A stretch of 64,000 bases of DNA from Robertmurraya sp. FSL R5-0851 (GCF_038002965.1 NZ_JBBOOE010000002.1:124001-188000); one strand, 5' to 3'. Positions 1 to 8,547 are shown, numbered from the stretch's first letter. Numbers and translations: made by a program. The notes: a model not told the origin generated them from the letters alone.

Positions 1-263
1 ATCAAAAAGTAACTATTGAAGTTAAGCCAATCCTTATTAAAGAAGAATTAACTGCAGAAGAGTTTCAATTGTTAGAGGAATCAGTTGTAGAGGGTAGTGT
101 TACTAAACGTTTGGACGGATTCTATATCGATAGTGATTTAGAGATCATTCAAATTGCAGCTCCTTCCCACTTAAAAGAAAAAGTTAGGGAAGATGCGGAA
201 CGTGAAGGGGTAACGATGGAAGAGTTTGTCTTAAAGATCCTAAAAGAAAAGTACGATAAATGA
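1..263 (+). CDS. Partial small protein with ribbon-helix-helix-like C-terminus
   Basis: The reading frame is open from the first complete codon at position 3, so the true start lies outside the window. The last 35 or so residues (PSHLKEKVREDAEREG...) have the short strand plus two helices pattern of Arc/MetJ-type or antitoxin-type DNA-binding proteins. That fold is inferred from pattern only. The stop lies just before the next gene, so the two are probably co-transcribed. It could be an antitoxin or a small plasmid regulator; no partner toxin is visible. Confidence 0.55.
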   Translation, partial: QKVTIEVKPILIKEELTAEEFQLLEESVVEGSVTKRLDGFYIDSDLEIIQIAAPSHLKEKVREDAEREGVTMEEFVLKILKEKYDK

Positions 264-272
264 GGGATGGCT

Positions 273-563
273 ATGAACCAACTAGATTTATTCGAGATTG
301 AAGAAAAGGAAGAGTCCTCCCTAGTGGAAGAAGTAATTTTTCAAGATGGAGACAGGGTTAAAGTGAAAAAATTGACAGACGATGAAGCCAAAGAACTTGA
401 ACCCGAGGACTATTACTATATAAAGGATTACGAAAATAAAAAGGGTGTCATAAGTACATCATCAAAAAACCCGAAGAATGGAACCATTTCTTACAAAGTG
501 GACTTTGACAGAGATAAATTCGGATTTTTTTATGGAAAGGACCTTATAAGTCTAGATATCTAG
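273..563 (+). CDS. Small acidic protein with N-terminal clamp-like QLDLF motif
   Basis: This is a 96-residue acidic protein of unknown function. I chose ATG 273 over ATG 267 because GAGGG ends six bases before it. The N-terminus reads MNQLDLFEIEE. QLDLF is the canonical peptide that docks into the bacterial sliding clamp, so the protein may be tethered to replicating DNA (inference). The central part has a YYYIKDYENKKG segment that could be a small beta-barrel. It follows the preceding gene by nine bases and is probably in the same operon. Confidence 0.6.
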   Translation: MNQLDLFEIEEKEESSLVEEVIFQDGDRVKVKKLTDDEAKELEPEDYYYIKDYENKKGVISTSSKNPKNGTISYKVDFDRDKFGFFYGKDLISLDI

Positions 564-616
564 ATGGGAAATCGTAGGTGATTTAACTGGAAACGATACT
601 ATTTTTTATTAGAGTA

Positions 617-757
617 ATGTTGATCATCGGTGGAGCTTTTGCTCTTATCACTTTTACAAGGGATGCTGCCTTATATCGGGAACGCAAGGAAATTACAGCT
701 CTTTTTGGATTACTTGCTATTGGTATCTCCTTTTACATTAGCCATTTAGGATTTTAG
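617..757 (+). CDS. Small membrane protein (46 aa)
   Basis: The frame encodes two hydrophobic segments (about residues 1-13 and 29-44) separated by a charged stretch, TRDAALYRERKE. An in-frame stop 33 bases upstream of the ATG limits any extension. A longer form could only begin at a CTG at 587. Function is unknown. It belongs to the run of tiny membrane proteins between 600 and 1620 that is typical of conjugative plasmids of Bacillaceae. Confidence 0.45.
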   Translation: MLIIGGAFALITFTRDAALYRERKEITALFGLLAIGISFYISHLGF

Positions 758-816
758 GAGTGAATTAGTTTCACTCCTAATCGAGTTGTATTTCGGATAG
801 TAGGGGCTTTTATTTA

Positions 817-924
817 ATGATGAAAAAACTGTTTAAGAGTGAATACTCTTTAGGGGGTGTTTTAGGAATTTTGATAGGTGTCGCTATATTTATCTTTAGA
901 GATTTAATAAAGTTGTTTAATTAA
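817..924 (+). CDS. Small single-pass membrane protein (35 aa)
   Basis: The sequence starts MMKKLFKSEYSLGG and has one glycine-rich hydrophobic segment (residues 11-28) followed by a basic tail. Two adjacent ATG codons (817 and 820) could start it. The ribosome binding site is weak (TAGGGG upstream). Function is unknown. Confidence 0.4.
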   Translation: MMKKLFKSEYSLGGVLGILIGVAIFIFRDLIKLFN

Positions 925-946
925 GATGTAAAAAATGGAGGCCCAT

Positions 947-1015
947 ATGTCATCTTATCTTAGTTGGTGTATTTTGATCATTGCTATTTCTTTATTAAAG
1001 AGAAAAAAGAAATGA
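947..1015 (+). CDS. Very small hydrophobic peptide (22 aa)
   Basis: ATG 947 follows GGAG at 937-940. The peptide has one hydrophobic stretch (SYLSWCILIIAISLL) and ends KRKKK, the shape of a tiny inner-membrane peptide. Coding is uncertain because of its length. Confidence 0.25.
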   Translation: MSSYLSWCILIIAISLLKRKKK

Positions 1016-1139
1016 AAAAATAGTAATAAAGTGATGATACCAAAAATAATTATGTTACCTCTATATATAACATAGTAATTTAACTATTAAATATAGATTA
1101 AAATTCCCGTACATATATGGTAGACTATGTAATAACATT

Positions 1140-1236
1140 ACCTACCTCACAAAGGTAGGTCACATACCTGAATGGGAGCAACCCAATTTTAGTCATTAAT
1201 AATGGCTGATTTTGAGTTGTTCCCATTTTTATTTTT
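1140..1236 (+). ncRNA. Structured leader RNA ending in an intrinsic terminator
   Basis: Two hairpins are readable. The first pairs ACCTACCT (1140-1147) with AGGTAGGT (1153-1160). The second pairs TGGGAGCAAC (1173-1182) with GTTGTTCCCA (1216-1225), contains an inner seven-pair helix, and is followed by a T-rich run. The next ribosome binding site (AAAGGAGAG) starts about 20 bases later. It is therefore either a small RNA or an attenuator for the gene at 1259. Several other genes here share this arrangement. Confidence 0.55.
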
Positions 1237-1258
1237 ACAATAAAAAGGAGAGAGTTAA

Positions 1259-1624
1259 TTGCAAACAAAAACCATTAGAACTAACCCCTTAGTAGCCATA
1301 TATTTTATGGTGGTTGCTACATATTTTTGGCTTCAAATGTTTCCCCTATGATCGAGGAATGAAGACTCCATCATCTTTCAATCTTCTGTATTTGTTTTAT
1401 CCAATGGGGAGGAAGTAAAGATTGACCATAACTTTGTGTCTGGAAAAAACAGAGGTGAAATGCTATTAAAGCATATTCTCACTAAGAATCCATCTATTGC
1501 CCTTGATGAAAGAATGGCTCAAGAGTTAGAAGGTAAGAAAAACACTTATATGTTAGCTAATAGAATCGGATTATTTATCGTTGCGCATATCTTTCTGTTT
1601 TTTGCCTTATCAGTCATTAAATAA
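1259..1624 (+). pseudogene. Membrane protein gene interrupted by in-frame TGA
   Basis: Starting at TTG 1259 (ribosome binding site AAAGGAGAG) the frame encodes a transmembrane segment (about residues 10-28), then meets TGA at 1349-1351. The same frame continues without a stop to TAA at 1622-1624. The second part (FQSSVFVLSNGEEVKID..., then a C-terminal transmembrane segment) has no good start of its own except GTG 1436. A single 121-residue protein with two membrane helices is the simplest ancestral gene. The TGA is a nonsense mutation, a sequencing error, or less likely a readthrough site. Confidence 0.6.
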
Positions 1625-1650
1625 TAATTAGCATGGTGAGGAGAACTGCT

Positions 1651-2448
1651 ATGAAAAGAATGATTTGTTTACTATTTGTTCTACTTTTAACCGCTTGTTC
1701 TACTGTTACTACACAGGAAGTCCCAAAATATGAATTAGGAAAAAGTGAAAGTATACCACTTACAGAAGAAGACTATTTCCAAGAACTACAATCAGCGAAT
1801 GGAGGCACTTCGCCCAATGAATCTCAGTCAAACCATACTACCGATGAGCAAACGATAAGCAGTACACAGCAACCTTCGCAAACCCAAGAGGTAAGTTTAG
1901 AAGGGGCTAGAAAAGTAACTGTAACAAAAGTGATTGATGGTGACACAATTAAGTACCTTGACCCATCTCTTGGCGGTGAAGAGGTGACTGGACGTTTATT
2001 GGGGTTAAATAGTCCCGAATGGACTAAAGAGAAACAACCATACGGGGATGCCAGCACTGAGTTTCTAACAAATTTAATTTTAGGACAAACCATTGAAATA
2101 GTTGGAGATGATTCTGCAGGTGAAATGGACAAATATGGTCGATACCTCATTCATGCTGCTATTGGAGGGAAGAGTATACAACAACAATTAATAATTATGG
2201 GGTTAGCCAGAGTTGCCTATTTATATGGGGACTATATGTATGTTGATATGTATAAAGAGGCCGAGAATATCGCAAAGGAGTCAGGATTAAACATTTGGAG
2301 TATTCCAGGATATGTTGATGATAAAAACGGCTTCAATGTAGAAGTAATCACAGAAGACATAGCAGACCAATTAACAGGTGAACTAAAAGAAGAGCTATCG
2401 GATAAGTTATTAGAAAAAGTTATTGAACTACAAAAACTAATCAAATAA
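1651..2448 (+). CDS. Lipoprotein with staphylococcal-nuclease (thermonuclease) domain
   Basis: ATG 1651 is preceded by GGTGAGGAG, so I prefer it to ATG 1633. The N-terminus is a lipoprotein signal (MKRMICLLFVLLLTACS; lipobox LTAC), so the mature protein should be anchored outside the membrane. A Ser/Thr/Gln-rich linker (about residues 40-85) leads to an SNase fold. VIDGDTIK, GRLLGLNSPEW and DKYGRYL contain the Arg, Glu and Arg expected at the family's active site. SNase enzymes cut DNA and RNA in a calcium-dependent way. A helical tail of about 40 residues follows. The role is probably extracellular DNA processing or competitor DNA degradation. It resembles YncB-type nucleases of Bacillus. 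Confidence 0.88.
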   Translation: MKRMICLLFVLLLTACSTVTTQEVPKYELGKSESIPLTEEDYFQELQSANGGTSPNESQSNHTTDEQTISSTQQPSQTQEVSLEGARKVTVTKVIDGDTIKYLDPSLGGEEVTGRLLGLNSPEWTKEKQPYGDASTEFLTNLILGQTIEIVGDDSAGEMDKYGRYLIHAAIGGKSIQQQLIIMGLARVAYLYGDYMYVDMYKEAENIAKESGLNIWSIPGYVDDKNGFNVEVITEDIADQLTGELKEELSDKLLEKVIELQKLIK

Positions 2449-2592
2449 TAATAGGTTGATGGTCTCATATTCTATAGTAAAATTAAGGGAGTTAATGACA
2501 TCAGGAGGTAGCACCTAAGTGGATAAAGAGAAAGAAAAAAAGTATGAGAAGTGGGCCATCGCAATATTAATCTTGTTTTTACTATTTTTTAC

Positions 2593-3996
2593 CACTAGTG
2601 TTGCGTTAATTTAATTTGACTATTGGAAATACTTAAAATGTTCAATTTTATTATTTTGTGCAAAGAAAAAGTCCTTTATAATGGATAAGTCAGGTGGTAA
2701 CCCGTCCAAATCCACTATAAAAGGACATACGCATGGACAAGATTACACGAAAAAATTCATTTGGACAATGGTTTTCACCAATAAACCTTCAATTATTTGA
2801 AGAACAGGTGAAAACGATGAAATTAGATTACTATACGAAAAAACTAACGACTGAGTCATTCCTTAAATTACTACTTTTTGCGCAACTACAAGAAATCGAA
2901 AGTCTGCATGCACTAAGCGATAGTCTATTCGATGACCAGCTTCAAAAAGGAATCGACCTTGATTCTATCAGTATTTCTCAGCTGTCACGCCGATTGAATG
3001 GGATGAATCCAGATATATTCCAAAGGCTTTTCCTTGATTTAGTATCACAAATTCATACCAAAACGTACTATACGAAACTTGTGATGCCGTTAAAAATTAT
3101 TGATTCAAGCACGCTGCCACTCAATTTAACCAATCATAAATGGGCAAAATTTCGCAAAACAAAGGCGGGAGTAAAGTTGCATCTCCGTCTTGTGTTTATG
3201 GAAAAAGGTACTTCCTATCCTGAAAAAGCCGTTATGACAACTGCAAAAGAACATGACCGTGGTCAGCTTGAAATCATGGTGGATGACAAGGAATGCATGT
3301 ATGTGTTTGATCGTGGCTATCTAGACTACGAGCGCTTTGATCGCATGACTGATGATGGCTACTTTTTTCTTTCCAGACTACGTAAAAATGCAGTCATACG
3401 GGAAGTTTTCGATTTTAACCTACCAGAGAAAGCGACTGTTTTGTCAGACCAAATGGTATTGATTGGTACGACTCAAAACCGTGCTGAAAATTACTTTCGC
3501 CTTCTAAAAGTGATGGATTCAAAAGGAAATGAACTCCAGCTTATTACGAATCGTTTTGATTTGAGTGCCGAAGAAATTTCGGAGATGTACAAATCTCGCT
3601 GGGCAATTGAGCTATTTTTTAAGTGGATTAAACAACATCTCAGCATCAAAAAATTCTACGGTCAAAGCGAATGGGCAGTTCAAAATCAAGTGTTTATCGC
3701 ACTGATTGTTTTTTGCCTACATGTTCTCGTACAAATCGAAACAAAAAGTAAGCGAAAAACCTTACAAATTAGCCGTTATTTAAGGGCTGCATTGTGGAAA
3801 CCAGCGAATATCTGGCTTCGAAAGATTGAAGGAAAAGCCATCCCTTAAATAAACAAATTGTCGTTGTCGCACAGGTCTAATTGTAAATAAAATCCAAATG
3901 GATGGAGCCACCTTTAATAGGGTATTTACCTTTTTGGCTCTAATCAAGAAAGATGATTAAACTGAAAATTATGACATTATTTATACAACACTAGTG
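2593..3996 (+). mobile_element. IS4-family insertion sequence, copy 1 (1404 bp)
   Basis: The element begins CACTAGTGTTGCGTTAAT and ends with the near-complement (ATTTATACAACACTAGTG). It is flanked by perfect 9-bp duplications ATTTTTTAC at 2584-2592 and 3997-4005. One transposase gene fills it. A closely related but not identical copy lies at 17041-18446, which has its own duplication. Confidence 0.95.
2733..3848 (+). CDS. IS4-family DDE transposase (371 aa)
   Basis: The catalytic aspartates are seen in KIIDSSTLPL and YVFDRGYLDY, and the glutamate lies in the YREK signature (YKSRWAIELFFKWIK, spaced Y-2-R-3-E-6-K) that defines the IS4 family. The length matches IS5377-like members of Bacillaceae. 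The gene is intact and flanked by the element's inverted repeats. Confidence 0.95.
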   Translation: MDKITRKNSFGQWFSPINLQLFEEQVKTMKLDYYTKKLTTESFLKLLLFAQLQEIESLHALSDSLFDDQLQKGIDLDSISISQLSRRLNGMNPDIFQRLFLDLVSQIHTKTYYTKLVMPLKIIDSSTLPLNLTNHKWAKFRKTKAGVKLHLRLVFMEKGTSYPEKAVMTTAKEHDRGQLEIMVDDKECMYVFDRGYLDYERFDRMTDDGYFFLSRLRKNAVIREVFDFNLPEKATVLSDQMVLIGTTQNRAENYFRLLKVMDSKGNELQLITNRFDLSAEEISEMYKSRWAIELFFKWIKQHLSIKKFYGQSEWAVQNQVFIALIVFCLHVLVQIETKSKRKTLQISRYLRAALWKPANIWLRKIEGKAIP

Positions 3997-4782
3997 ATTT
4001 TTTACGATTAAATGTATTTTCGGATCGATTTGGAACATTATCTTATTAATCATTATATTGGTAACACTATGGTGGATTTATCGTCGAAAAAAAGAAGAAA
4101 AGTCTACATGGCAAGGGAAACTTATCATTATAATTCTTATATTTTTGCTATTGTGGAGGGTTGTTCCTTGTGTCCTACATGAAGTTGGTAATTTCGGACG
4201 AGAAGAGGATGCTGCGGAAACACTAGTTGCAAATCTTGAAAAAGCTGAACAAATAGCAAAAGAAGATGAAGAAAAGAGAAAGATCGAGGAAGAACAACGA
4301 AAAGTTGAAGAGGAAAAGAGACGTATTGAGGAAGAAAAAAGACGAGCTGAAGAGGAACAGAAACGACTAGAAGAACAAAGACGAGCTGAAGAGGAACAGA
4401 AACGACTAGAAGAACAAAAAAAGCGTGAAGAAGAACAACGAAAACTTGCTGAACAACTAGCTAAGAAGAGAGCTGCTGAAGCGGAGGAAAAGAAAAAAGC
4501 AGAGCAAGCAAAAGCGCAGTCAACACCAGCTGTTAATTATTCTGTAGATAGAGACTGTAGTGACTTCTCACGACAAGGGGAAGCAACAAGCTTTATGAAA
4601 GCATCCATTGCGGCAGGCTTTGGTGATCACAGACTAGACAGAGATGGAGACGGAATAGCTTGTGATGACTAAAAGATTCCTAGAAAACTAAATAATCTTG
4701 AATCCCTATTACCAATATAGTAAAATTACTCCATAAGTTTTTTTGTTTTTATAATTTTTTTGTAATCCTCTTTTGTTGGATT

Positions 4783-4880
4783 AACGGGACTCTTTTAAAC
4801 TATTAGCGACCTTTGGGTTGATGGATTTACACCTTTATTTGAGGTGCATTAAAATTCTATCTTCCCAGGTCGCCTTTTTG
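4783..4880 (+). ncRNA. Structured RNA motif, copy A, ending in terminator
   Basis: The outer helix pairs GCGACC...GGG (4806-4817) with CCCAGGTCGC (4864-4873) and is followed by CTTTTTG. The inner hairpin pairs CACCT with AGGTG. Blocks GGGACTCTTTTAAACTA, TTTGGGTTGATGG and AAATTCTATC recur in a second copy at 12092-12180, where both helices have different bases but still pair. That is covariation, the mark of a conserved RNA. It lies upstream of the gene at 4936 and may regulate it. Rfam's Bacillus-plasmid RNA is one candidate identity, which I could not check. Confidence 0.65.
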
Positions 4881-4935
4881 TGTTTAGAGCACTGTACTTT
4901 CGCTGAAGAGTGATAAGGAAGGAGAAAAAGGTAAA

Positions 4936-5214
4936 ATGAGTAGAAGTTTAATTGGGAAACAAATGAAATGTGATTGTACAACTTGTGATCATGAATTCAC
5001 AACAACAATTACAGAGGAACAATTTTTAAAGGAAGACGATTATAAAGATTCATTACATCACCGCGGGATAGATGAATCTGACCCTACCTTTAAAAAGGAA
5101 ATGGAAAGGTATTTAACCTTAGAGGAGTATTATTTAGAATGTCCGAATTGTCATCATTCTGAACAAGTCGGTACATCTGAACCTCAATGGTTTAGTATCT
5201 TACAAATCCAATGA
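4936..5214 (+). CDS. Zinc-ribbon-like small protein
   Basis: This 92-residue protein has two cysteine pairs (CDCTTC near residue 13 and CPNC near residue 75) that could bind one zinc ion. The stretch between them is acidic. It has a good ribosome binding site (AAGGAGAAAAAGG) and stands alone, 55 bases after structured RNA copy A. Function is unknown; a nucleic-acid-binding or adaptor role is possible. Confidence 0.65.
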   Translation: MSRSLIGKQMKCDCTTCDHEFTTTITEEQFLKEDDYKDSLHHRGIDESDPTFKKEMERYLTLEEYYLECPNCHHSEQVGTSEPQWFSILQIQ

Positions 5215-5368
5215 AATTTTGGGAGAAAACAAAAATGCTTATGTATTTTCTAGAAACGGCCTAATGGTTGGTGGACTATTTATCTACAAAGATAAATTTA
5301 ATCTATCACTCGTTAGGTCATTTTTTATGCCATTTTTTCGGCACATCAAATGAAAGGAGTGAAGTGGA

Positions 5369-5797
5369 ATGCTAACTAATATGATTATTACGGTCATTAT
5401 TGGTGCTGTGATGGGGCTATTAAACCATGCAAAACGAAACAACACCATTAAAAAACCACGTAATTTAAAGACAGCCGTAGATCCAGGGTTCGTCCCGGAT
5501 TGTCTATACGGTGTGGTGGGTGCTGTTATCACTGTTTTAATGGGTGAACCTACTGAAATAGGACGTGTGATTATCCTTGCGATTATTGGCGGACAAGCAG
5601 GTGAAACAGCCGTACTAACAGCAGACGCTAATAATAAGAAGAAAAACGAGGAAGCGTTAAAGAAGGTTAATGACCAGATAAATGAAAAATTACCTTCTCC
5701 ATCCAAAAAGAAGTCTACTAAGCAAGAAGATGCTGAACAGCTATCTTCCCAATCAGTAGAAGATGTGAATCAAGTTGATAAGAACGAGCAAGAGTAA
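5369..5797 (+). CDS. DUF4257-like membrane protein
   Basis: This is a 142-residue protein. It starts with a membrane segment (MLTNMIITVIIGAVMGLLNH), then has a basic patch with KKPRNLKTAVDPGF, two more hydrophobic glycine-rich segments (about residues 48-75), and an acidic, hydrophilic tail of about 55 residues. The KPR...DPGF...LYGVVGA layout resembles DUF4257 proteins of Bacillus phages and plasmids (from memory). AAAGGAG precedes ATG 5369. Its function is unknown. Confidence 0.65.
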   Translation: MLTNMIITVIIGAVMGLLNHAKRNNTIKKPRNLKTAVDPGFVPDCLYGVVGAVITVLMGEPTEIGRVIILAIIGGQAGETAVLTADANNKKKNEEALKKVNDQINEKLPSPSKKKSTKQEDAEQLSSQSVEDVNQVDKNEQE

Positions 5798-5905
5798 TTC
5801 TGCTCTTTCTTACATATTCTGCATAGGGTTATATGTTATAATAAAATCAACATTTAATCGGAGCCTAACAAGCAAAAACATATATCAATGAAAGGAGACA
5901 GACCT

Positions 5906-6109
5906 ATGCGTCTTAAGGACTTTCTTACGGAAGAAGAGGATACGAAACTTGAGCAATTAAAATCAGAATTACTTGATGCGCCAAATGATAAAGTGCGTAC
6001 ACTGATCCTGGCACAAATTGATGAGATTTTAGATGCTGCAAGAAGTAGATATAATGCTTTATTCACTAGTAGTGAAGAGCAAGCAACCACATATGAACAT
6101 GCAATTTAA
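5906..6109 (+). CDS. Single-repeat RLKD-domain protein (67 aa)
   Basis: ATG 5906 is preferred to ATG 5888 because AAAGGAGA lies between them at the right distance. The protein is one copy of a helical unit (MRLKDFLTEEED...EIL..A.SRYNAL) that occurs twice in the gene at 7765. It is predicted to be all-helical and soluble. Function is unknown. An IS110 element separates it from its two-repeat paralog. Confidence 0.6.
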   Translation: MRLKDFLTEEEDTKLEQLKSELLDAPNDKVRTLILAQIDEILDAARSRYNALFTSSEEQATTYEHAI

Positions 6110-6114
6110 GTAAA

Positions 6115-6155
6115 AGAGCTGTATTCCTTTTAACTGAGGGATACGGCTCTTTTTC
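6115..6155 (+). terminator. Intrinsic terminator
   Basis: AGAGCTGTATTCC pairs with GGGATACGGCTCT and is followed by TTTTTCTG. It ends the RLKD gene at 5906. Confidence 0.85.
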
Positions 6156-6293
6156 TGTGAAAATAAATATGGGTTTAAACAAGATCAGTTGTGTTAATGA
6201 TATTATTAATGCAATTTTTGCAATAGGAAAGCAGAGGTACCTAAATTTATGGTATCTCGAATATCTTTTTTAACTTTTGTCTATACTGCTAAT

Positions 6294-7427
6294 TTATGTT
6301 GACTCATGGTAGGGTTCTTTGTTCTTTAGCATGTGATAGATGATTGTAAGCATTCGATGTCCAATGGCAACGAGTGCTTTTTTCTTTCCTCTTCTTGCAG
6401 CTAGTGACCAATATTTAGCGGATAACCTGGTGTTTTTACTTCGTGATGCTGCCCACGCAGCTTCGCAAAGTGCTGACTTAATATGAGGGTTTCCTTTCAC
6501 CGTCCGTGTGCTTTTTCTTTTCCCTGCACTTTCATGATTTCCTGGTGATAGTCCTGCCCAGGAAGCAATATGTTTGGAAGTAGGAAATTGTTCCATATTT
6601 ACTCCGATTTCTGCAATTATTGTAGCTGCTGTATCTTTTTTAATACCTGTCATCGTGACAATGATATCCACTTCTTCTTTGTAGTCTTTTAAGATTTCAT
6701 CTATCCTTTTTTCAATATCTGATATTAACTCTTCTAGATAGACAATGTGCATCCAAGATTGTTTGATAAGAAATAATTGGTGGTCATTTATCGTACCAAA
6801 CAAGGAGTCCGTAATTGACTGTTTTTTATGAGCCATTCGACCATGAATTCTTTGTTCAACGTCTTTTTGATCTAAGTAACCATTAGACATTAGTTGTTCT
6901 AAAAGTTTCCTGCCGGAAACTCCAAATACATCTGAAATTACTGTACTTAATTTGATATTTGAAGTCTCAAGTACCTTTTGGATTCGATTCTTTTCAGATG
7001 TCATATGACCAATCCATTTCTTGCGGAGACGAGTTAGATCCCTTAGATTTCTTATGTCCTCTGGAGGAACAAAGCTCTTCTCTATTAATCCATGTCTTAA
7101 TAATTTGGCAATCCATTCTGCATCTGACACATCTGTCTTTCTACCGGGAACGTTTTTGATTCTTTGTGCGTTTGCCAAGGTAATATCAAAAAAATCTTCT
7201 AAGATGTTATAAACAGGTTTCCAGTAAACGCCAGTGCTTTCCATCGCAATATGAGTTACCTGTTTTTCTTCTAACCACTTTAGAAGCCGAAACAAGTCTT
7301 TAGTCATAGTAGGAAATGTTTCAGTTTCTTTTACCAGGTCTGCCTCTGATTCACCCATTAGGACACAGGCTACAATAGTCTCTGAGTGAACATCCAAGCC
7401 AGCACACCGTTTGTACAATGTTTCCAT
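6294..7427 (-). CDS. IS110-family DEDD transposase (377 aa)
   Basis: The N-terminus (CAGLDVHSETIVACVL, MESTGVYWKP, GRKTDVSDAEWIAKLL) carries the RuvC-like DEDD residues. The C-terminal part (MTGIKKDTAATIIAEIG, ASWAGLSPGNHESAGKRK) is the Transposase_20 domain with its conserved serine. These enzymes are RNA-guided recombinases. The gene is intact, and the ribosome binding site and start (METLYKRC) are at the expected place. Confidence 0.95.
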   Translation of the reverse strand: METLYKRCAGLDVHSETIVACVLMGESEADLVKETETFPTMTKDLFRLLKWLEEKQVTHIAMESTGVYWKPVYNILEDFFDITLANAQRIKNVPGRKTDVSDAEWIAKLLRHGLIEKSFVPPEDIRNLRDLTRLRKKWIGHMTSEKNRIQKVLETSNIKLSTVISDVFGVSGRKLLEQLMSNGYLDQKDVEQRIHGRMAHKKQSITDSLFGTINDHQLFLIKQSWMHIVYLEELISDIEKRIDEILKDYKEEVDIIVTMTGIKKDTAATIIAEIGVNMEQFPTSKHIASWAGLSPGNHESAGKRKSTRTVKGNPHIKSALCEAAWAASRSKNTRLSAKYWSLAARRGKKKALVAIGHRMLTIIYHMLKNKEPYHEST

Positions 7428-7452
7428 TTGTTCAACCTTCCAGAATTATATT

Positions 7453-7614
7453 CCACAAACAGTGGAATGAATTTGAAATTAAGCATTTTTCTGTTCGTAG
7501 TCATCTCTCATAGGAGAGAGCTAACAATGGGTTGTGCACCAAATTCATTCCAACAGTTTTTTGTACAGGGTAAGACCACCAATAAGAGCCACGTCATATA
7601 CTCACTGTTTGTGG
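7453..7614 (-). ncRNA. Candidate IS110 bridge RNA region
   Basis: This lies just upstream of the IS110 transposase, where group IS110 bridge RNAs are encoded. Bases 7453-7475 are complementary to two separate blocks: 7464-7475 (GGAATGAATTTG) to 7540-7551, and 7453-7464 (CCACAAACAGTG) to 7603-7614. Both 12-base pairings are perfect. The result is a branched helix with two internal loop regions, which is compatible with target and donor loops. I did not assign the guide bases. Confidence 0.5.
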
Positions 7615-7764
7615 TATCTACATTATGGAGTGGGGAACCAATTTTCATTCCTGGGTTAAGAGCGAAAGATCATGATTGTTTTTTGTTATTTTATTTCTAT
7701 AATAGATTTAGTAGAAAATCCCCTTTAAAATAAAGGCATATACCAAATGGAAGGGGTGCTGATA

Positions 7765-8331
7765 ATGCGTCTTAAGGATTTTTTCAACGAAACAGAACTA
7801 GAACAATTTGAAAATCTGCAATTTGAGTTACTTGAAGCACATAATAAAAAACAGAGATTAATTATCCAAACAGAAATAGATGAACTAATAAGTCTAGCGC
7901 AAATTAGATATGACTCTTTAATGAACGGAAACGGAAGACAGGAAACTTCTGATAGTGGGTCGCCTAAACGTCTTAAAGACCTTCTAACAGAAGAAGAGGA
8001 TATTAAGCTACAGGAACTCAAGATGGAACTATTGGCTGCCCCAAATGAAAAAGTGCGTACAATAATTATGACACAGATTAATGAAATTTTAGATAGTGCA
8101 GAAAATAGATATAAAACGTTAGATGAAGAAACGAGGTTTAGTACCATGCACCCGATTAAATTTAAGGTAGGAAACGAACCAAGCGTCTATAAACTCTATA
8201 AGTTAGAACATGAAGGACACTACACGTATGCGGTTTTAACAATAAAAGATGGGGAATTAATATCTGAGTCGTGGCCAATAGAAGAGATTGAAAGAAACCT
8301 TAATAATGGGGTTTGGAAGGAAGTAAAATAA
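7765..8331 (+). CDS. Two-repeat RLKD protein with extra C-terminal domain
   Basis: ATG 7765 follows GGAAGGGG and matches the start of the paralog at 5906. Residues 1-52 and about 70-120 are two copies of the RLKD helical unit. The second is closest to the small paralog (LLTEEED.KL.ELK.ELL.APN.KVRT). The last 60 residues (KVGNEPSVYKLYKLEHEGHYTYAVL...WPIEEIERNL) form a separate beta-rich domain. Function is unknown. The pattern shows duplication of a small domain gene followed by fusion. Confidence 0.65.
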   Translation: MRLKDFFNETELEQFENLQFELLEAHNKKQRLIIQTEIDELISLAQIRYDSLMNGNGRQETSDSGSPKRLKDLLTEEEDIKLQELKMELLAAPNEKVRTIIMTQINEILDSAENRYKTLDEETRFSTMHPIKFKVGNEPSVYKLYKLEHEGHYTYAVLTIKDGELISESWPIEEIERNLNNGVWKEVK

Positions 8332-8421
8332 GTTAACGGAATTGTTTTAGACTCCATAAAGATTTTGAAAAAAATTATTGTCCAAAGAGTATTAGAATTA
8401 GTACGTGAGAAATCCTACATA

Positions 8422-8455
8422 AGAAGCGGTGATTTAACCGCTTCTATTTTATTTG
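8422..8455 (+). terminator. Intrinsic terminator
   Basis: AGAAGCGGT pairs with ACCGCTTCT, followed by ATTTTATTT. It lies downstream of the two-repeat gene. Confidence 0.75.
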
Positions 8456-8547
8456 TCCAAAAATATGCGCGATTAATAACACTAATAATTTTAGTTGATG
8501 AGAGACAAAGTTATTAAATATAGAGTAGATAAAGGAGGATAATTACG

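Larger units (their letters stand above)
2519..4672 (+). pseudogene. Membrane-coiled coil-Excalibur protein gene split by IS4 insertion
   Basis: Removing the IS4 element and one copy of its 9-bp duplication joins GTG 2519 (ribosome binding site AGGAGG at 2503) in frame to the sequence ending at 4672. The restored protein has 246 residues: a basic-acidic start (VDKEKEKKYEKW), two membrane segments, a long Glu/Lys/Arg coiled coil built of repeated EEEQKRLEEQ-like units, and a C-terminal Excalibur calcium-binding motif (DRDCSDF ... RLDRDGDGIACDD). Excalibur domains occur in surface proteins, often next to SNase domains, and the SNase lipoprotein lies immediately upstream. The 3' part could still be made from TTG 4058, without the first membrane helix. 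Confidence 0.8.
6290..7700 (-). mobile_element. IS110-group insertion sequence (approximate ends)
   Basis: The element consists of one leftward transposase gene and about 270 bases of structured non-coding DNA upstream of it. IS110 elements lack clear inverted repeats and long target duplications, so the ends are only estimated. The position of the non-coding part 5' of the transposase fits the IS110 group rather than the IS1111 group. Confidence 0.75.

Noticed and set aside
7386..7733. Rightward open frame of 115 codons over the IS110 upstream region
   Set aside because: It overlaps the transposase start and the structured RNA, has no ribosome binding site and no protein-like composition.
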